Below are positions 43,732 to 50,984 of a DNA stretch of 50,984 nt, one piece after another. The stretch is from Reclinomonas americana ATCC 50394. Taxonomy: Eukaryota > Jakobida > Jakobea > Jakobida. Made by a program: the position numbers and the translations under genes. Every line of letters starts with the position of its first letter. The stretch's first letter is position 1. The stretch spans positions 1-50,984 of the forward strand of contig PS015498.1 in the NCBI GenBank assembly GCA_048213135.1. Direction: 5' to 3'. Below the pieces are notes generated by a model. The model worked only from the letters and a program-made list of their open reading frames with translations. It had not been told where the DNA came from and ran no database searches.

Positions 43732-44704
43732 CTTGAGTGGCGTGTGGGGAGGAGAGCATGCGTGGTACAGAAAATCCTCCTCCCTGCATACGCAATTGAC
43801 TGAGTTGGAGGGTGTGTCGCAAGTAGAGCAGTTGCATACCACTTCTCCACTCGTGAGAGATTACACTCGCACTTACAGCTTGCTGAGTTTAGAGGGTGCG
43901 TTGCAAGCAGTCCCGCTCGTGGATTGGGTATCGGTATCGAGGAGAGCGCGTGTTTGCGGTCACTCTCTCTCTCTCTCTTCCTCTCCGATGGCGATTGCTC
44001 GTCGAGCGTCACCCAACAGGGCAGCATCTTTCGTGTCCTCATGAGTTGATGGCTGTCAGGGCTGCGACGAGACATTGCTTCGCGAGCTGTTACGAAGCTG
44101 AGGAGCCCCTCTCGCACATTCGCGAGTTGTCGGCAATCGCTCGGCAGACGAGAAGCGATCATTGCCAGCAGGATTCAACAATCCCCTCTTCCTCTCCTTT
44201 TGCTCGTCGAGCGCAACAGCGACTCCCGTGTCCTCACGAGTTGATGGCTGTCAGGGCTGCGACGAGACTTCGCAGTCCTCACCTCTTCTTCAACCGTGCC
44301 CGCAGTTTGCGATGGAACGGAAGAGCTACTCGATTCTCTCCTCTTTCTCGTTCGTGGGTTGTCAGCAATCGCTCGCGTCTGGTTTCAGGCAGGCGAGCAG
44401 CAGGCTAACATTCCCCTCTTCCTCTCCTTTTGCTCGTCGAGCACAACAACGACTCCTGTATCCTCACGAGTTGATGGCTGTCAGGGCTGCGACGAGTCAT
44501 TGCGATCCTCGCTTCTCTCTTGCTCGTGAGCTGTTACGAATTGATGAGCTCTCCGGGGTTCTCCTCTCTCACATTCGCGAGTTGTCAGCGATCGCTCGGC
44601 AGACGAGAAGCGATCATTGCCAGCAGGTTTCAACATTCCCCTCTTCCTCCTCCTCCTTTCTCTCTCGTGATCCTCCTTCCTGTCTAATCCCTCCACTTTC
44701 AATC
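43732..44704. repeat. Intergenic minisatellite between convergent genes
   Basis: No gene is seen between the two convergent stop codons. Three copies of GAGTTGATGGCTGTCAGGGC TGCGACGAG start at 44043, 44238 and 44468, a period of 195-230 bp. Shared flanks include CCCCTCTTCCTCTCCTTTTG and CGCTCGGCAGACGAGAAGCG. A partial copy lies near 43980. The right end runs nearly to the fumarate reductase stop. Confidence 0.75.
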
Positions 44705-48502
<3,798 letters not shown>

Positions 48503-48668
48503 GGAGAAAAGTGAGACAGAATTTCCCGCGCATTGCTGTAAACCTTACACAATTCCCAGTCGACTGCAAGTGGCACGTGCGGATGCAGAGTAAGCCGTTC
48601 CAGGAGCGTACGTACTTGGTTGATCAAAGCAACGAGGCATTTCTGGAGTGGAGCGCAGGCTTTGTTCG

Positions 48669-48851
48669 CTTCGAATTCCGATATCGATATCGTTTTTCTC
48701 AAGATCAAAAGATCAACAAGTTTACTAATCCAAACAGCAACACAGCTGCGTGATGTTCACCGCCTTGAATGAGCACCAGAAACCCAGGCTTAACGGAATA
48801 ACCGAGAAAAAATCGAGAGCTAATATAATGCTGGCGTTTCTGCAAGAGAAA
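48669..48851 (-). promoter_or_regulatory. Shared upstream element, copy B
   Basis: Read on the minus strand, it ends about 166 bp before the fumarate reductase ATG. Blocks are TCTCTTGCAGAAACGCCAGC, GTTTCTGGTGCTCATTCA, GCTGTTTGGATTAGTAAAC, CGATATCGATAT and TTCGAAG. It lies in the same orientation relative to its gene as copy A. Confidence 0.6.
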
Positions 48852-49230
48852 CCACGGCTCATCACAAGCATTGACTTGATGACTTCCGCTTTGCTGCAGC
48901 ACCATCCGCCCCCTCGCGTTCCTATGTGAAACCTGGCTTTTGTATCCGTGCCGGCCATGGCCACACGCTCTTGCAAATGCGAAAAAACGCGAGAAATCGA
49001 ACAAAAGCCATGGCCGGCTCCAGCCGCGGATCCGATCGCGAGAGCGACCGCCACTCGCTGCAGTCGTTGCACTGCAGGAAAAAGCTGCGGTTTATTGTGT
49101 AAAGTTGCGGGTTACCGAATTTCCCTGCGCACAACCCTCACACAATCTTCTCGCACACAGAGTGAGTCGTGCGTGTGTTCTCCTCTCACTTCTTCTGTGA
49201 CTCTCTGACTGACTGTGTGCTTGTGTGCAG
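48852..49230. other. Stretch without a confident gene, with hairpin
   Basis: No supported gene. An 11-bp inverted repeat, CCGGCCATGGC at 48949-48959 and GCCATGGCCGG at about 49008-49018, could form a hairpin. The CpG-rich sequence around it could be a promoter for a plus-strand gene to the right, but this is not shown. Confidence 0.35.
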
Positions 49231-49650
49231 GATAAGGATGGGTGTGTGTTTGTGTGTGCGCCTCTGTGTGTGTGTGTGTGTGTGCGTGACTCTCATCTTG
49301 TGTGTCTCTGTGTGCACAGGCAGTTCCGCGAGTACTGTTGCTGGCCGCGAAGGTTTGTGTTAGCGCCTTGCTTGTTCTTGTGTGAGACATGACAAAGAGG
49401 GCCTTTCTAACATTCATCAGTCAGTCATTACATTCCTTGCACTCTTCTTTTCTCTCTTTCTCTCTCTCTCTCTCACTCTCACTCTCACTCTCTCTACCTG
49501 CAGCTCAATGTCAGTAGCATCCCCTGTCACTCTCTGCACTGTCTTCTGCGAGAGAGAGACGCACACGAACACACACACAGACACACTCACACCTGCCTCT
49601 CTCTCCCCATGGCTCAGTGACAGCAATCTCCGCTGTCATCTCGATACACA

Positions 49651-49738
<88 letters not shown>

Positions 49739-49925
49739 GTACGTACGTACGTACACCGACCGTACCGTACCGACCGTACGTACCGTACNNNNNNNNNNNN
49801 NNNNNNNNCTTCCCCCCCTTACGGTCGGTCCTACGTACGGTACGTAACGACGAACTAACTACCGTACCTCGTCGTCTCTCGTACGTACTACACACACACA
49901 CTACACACACACACACACACACACA

Positions 49926-49961
<36 letters not shown>

Positions 49962-50027
49962 CTCTGTCCTCATGGCTCAGTGACAGCAACCACCGCTGTC
50001 ATCTCAATACACACACACACACGCACT

Positions 50028-50102
<75 letters not shown>

Positions 50103-50468
50103 GCACGCACGCACGCACGCACCAGCCTCTCTGTCCACATGGCTCAGTGACAGCAGCATCCGCTGTCATCTCGATACACACACACACGCACTCATTCACC
50201 TGCCTCTCTCCCTCTCTCCCTCCCTCTCTCTCTCTCCCTCTCCCCTCTCTCCCTTCTTCCCTCCCTCCTTCCCTCCTCCTCGCTCATCCTTCCCTTCCCC
50301 TCCTCAGTCTTCGCCTCCGGAGGCCTGTCGCCTGGCCTGGTGATGGAGGAGTCTCCTGGAAACCAGTCGTGCCACCCGACATCGTCCTCGTCGTCGCCAT
50401 CGGGAGCGCCGGCGGACGTGGCACTGATGGGCTTTGCAGGGGCCGAGAGCAGCGATGGGGGGTTCTGA
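49231..50468 (+). CDS. Possible small gene or 3' exons, structure uncertain
   Basis: An acceptor at 50305-50307 opens a frame [32 protein letters not shown] and [18 protein letters not shown] with a TGA at 50466-50468. A 33-nt exon at 49320-49352 ([10 protein letters not shown], phase 1 to 1) would join it in frame. A very short exon near 49231 (DKDG) is also possible, but its phase favours a different reading frame. The repeat-rich stretch 49440-50280 would then be intron. Evidence is splice sites and frame only. Confidence 0.3.
49440..50280. repeat. CT/CA microsatellite block with three 42-bp units
   Basis: Long (CA)n and (CT)n tracts alternate. Embedded are three copies of ATGGCTCAGTGACAGCA...CCGCTGTCATCTC, at 49609-49650, 49972-50010 and 50139-50180. 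Each is followed by ATACACACAC. A GTAC-rich inverted repeat flanks the 20-N gap. Confidence 0.85.
49789..49808. other. Assembly gap (20 N)
   Basis: It lies at the centre of a GTAC-rich inverted repeat. Confidence 0.95.
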
Positions 50469-50984
50469 GGGACGCGGGAGCGGAGCTTTCTTGTTGTATT
50501 GTGTGTGTCAGAGTGCTTGTGCGTTGTGCGTTTTTCTTGCCTCGGCGCAAGTGCAGTGAGCTCGTCACGAATGTGGTGAAAAAGAAGCAAGGCAACGTGC
50601 TGCTGTGATTTTTTGCCTTGTGTATGGAGAGACAGAAGATGGTGTGAAGGTAGGCAGCTCACGCGCAGGTTTGGATCACCTGGTTTGTTGGTTCTCTGCT
50701 GCACAGACAGTAGGCTGCTGCGCGATGTCCCTTCTCTCCCTCCCCCTCCTCTCTCTCTCTCTGGTGGTTTTACATCTTTGTCAGATGCCTTTGTTCATCG
50801 CAGAATTACGTTCTCTCTTTCCAGCGCTTCTTTGTTTCTGCCTCTCTCTTCGTTTCCCTTCCTGCTTGTTCCATTTTCATAGTATTGCCGTAATTCCACT
50901 AAGTTGTTCATTATCCTCTTCTACATTAGGCATTTCTATTCGACTCTCTCTCTCCCTCTCTCTCTTTTTTTTTTTTTCTCTCTC
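50469..50984. other. Pyrimidine-rich right edge
   Basis: No gene is supported. The sequence becomes CT- and T-rich to the window edge, with a T13-like run near 50967. It may be intergenic or intronic. Confidence 0.4.

Noticed and set aside
48725-49072. Minus-strand frame containing RGFSCRNASII and FWCSFKAV
   Set aside because: Copy A of the same DNA does not keep one open frame, so conservation is in DNA blocks rather than protein.

Overview
This is GC-rich nuclear DNA of a eukaryote, most likely a free-living heterotrophic protist. Nearly every gene is broken by GT-AG introns, genes lie on both strands, and the content includes eukaryotic chromatin (WAPL), PH-domain, Kelch, SUEL-lectin/EGF and complex I assembly families. 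No ribosome binding sites, operons, tRNA or rRNA genes or CRISPR arrays were seen. The lineage cannot be fixed from this window. Introns fall into a minimal class of about 28-32 nt, an ordinary class of 60-100 nt, and a class of several hundred nt filled with CT/CA microsatellites and minisatellites. Twelve runs of N show that this is a draft scaffold, and several gaps hide coding exons.

Layout. 1-1408 (+) is the 3' end of a prominin-like membrane protein. 1552-4092 (-) is a WAPL cohesin-release factor, divergent from 4421-7233 (+), a secreted protein with a duplicated beta-type module, EGF repeats and a SUEL lectin domain. 7383-9504 (+) is an XK-like multi-pass membrane protein. 9567-10682 and 10878-11980 (-) are tandemly duplicated WD40 proteins. 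12069-12667 (+) is a small EF-hand protein, followed by an N-anchored cytochrome b5 (-), a second EF-hand fragment (-), a short C-terminal exon of an unknown gene (+), and a GMC oxidoreductase (-, to 16480). 16640-21559 (-) is a long Kelch protein, divergent from a PH-domain protein at 21804-23783 (+). Next come an unrecognised secreted or ER protein (23823-26130, +) and an unrecognised multi-pass membrane protein (26817-30582, +).

30612-32302 (-) is a protein ending in a CaaX box. From 32319 to at least 40503 (-) lies a giant surface protein built from polymorphic-membrane-protein (Pmp) repeats. Its N-terminal half is a tandem array of two-exon units and its C-terminal half has one continuous repeat exon. 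A 513-bp island (40545-41057) carries the same exons on the opposite strand and is bounded by gaps on both sides, so it is probably a mis-oriented contig. Then follow a 100-residue membrane protein (41476-41778, +), an NDUFAF2-like complex I assembly factor (42168-43731, +) and an Osm1-like fumarate reductase (44705-48502, -). The right end is microsatellite-rich and holds a possible terminal exon.

The most interesting signals are four. A diverged ~190-bp sequence lies upstream of both the NDUFAF2-like gene and the fumarate reductase, in the same orientation relative to each gene and at similar distance from each start codon. The Pmp gene has a regular two-exon array. Six genes or gene borders each carry their own private minisatellite. 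Introns as short as 28-32 nt occur in several genes. The genes do not form one pathway. A loose theme is surface and adhesion proteins (prominin-like, EGF/SUEL, Pmp, XK-like) together with redox enzymes (cytochrome b5, GMC, fumarate reductase, NDUFAF2).
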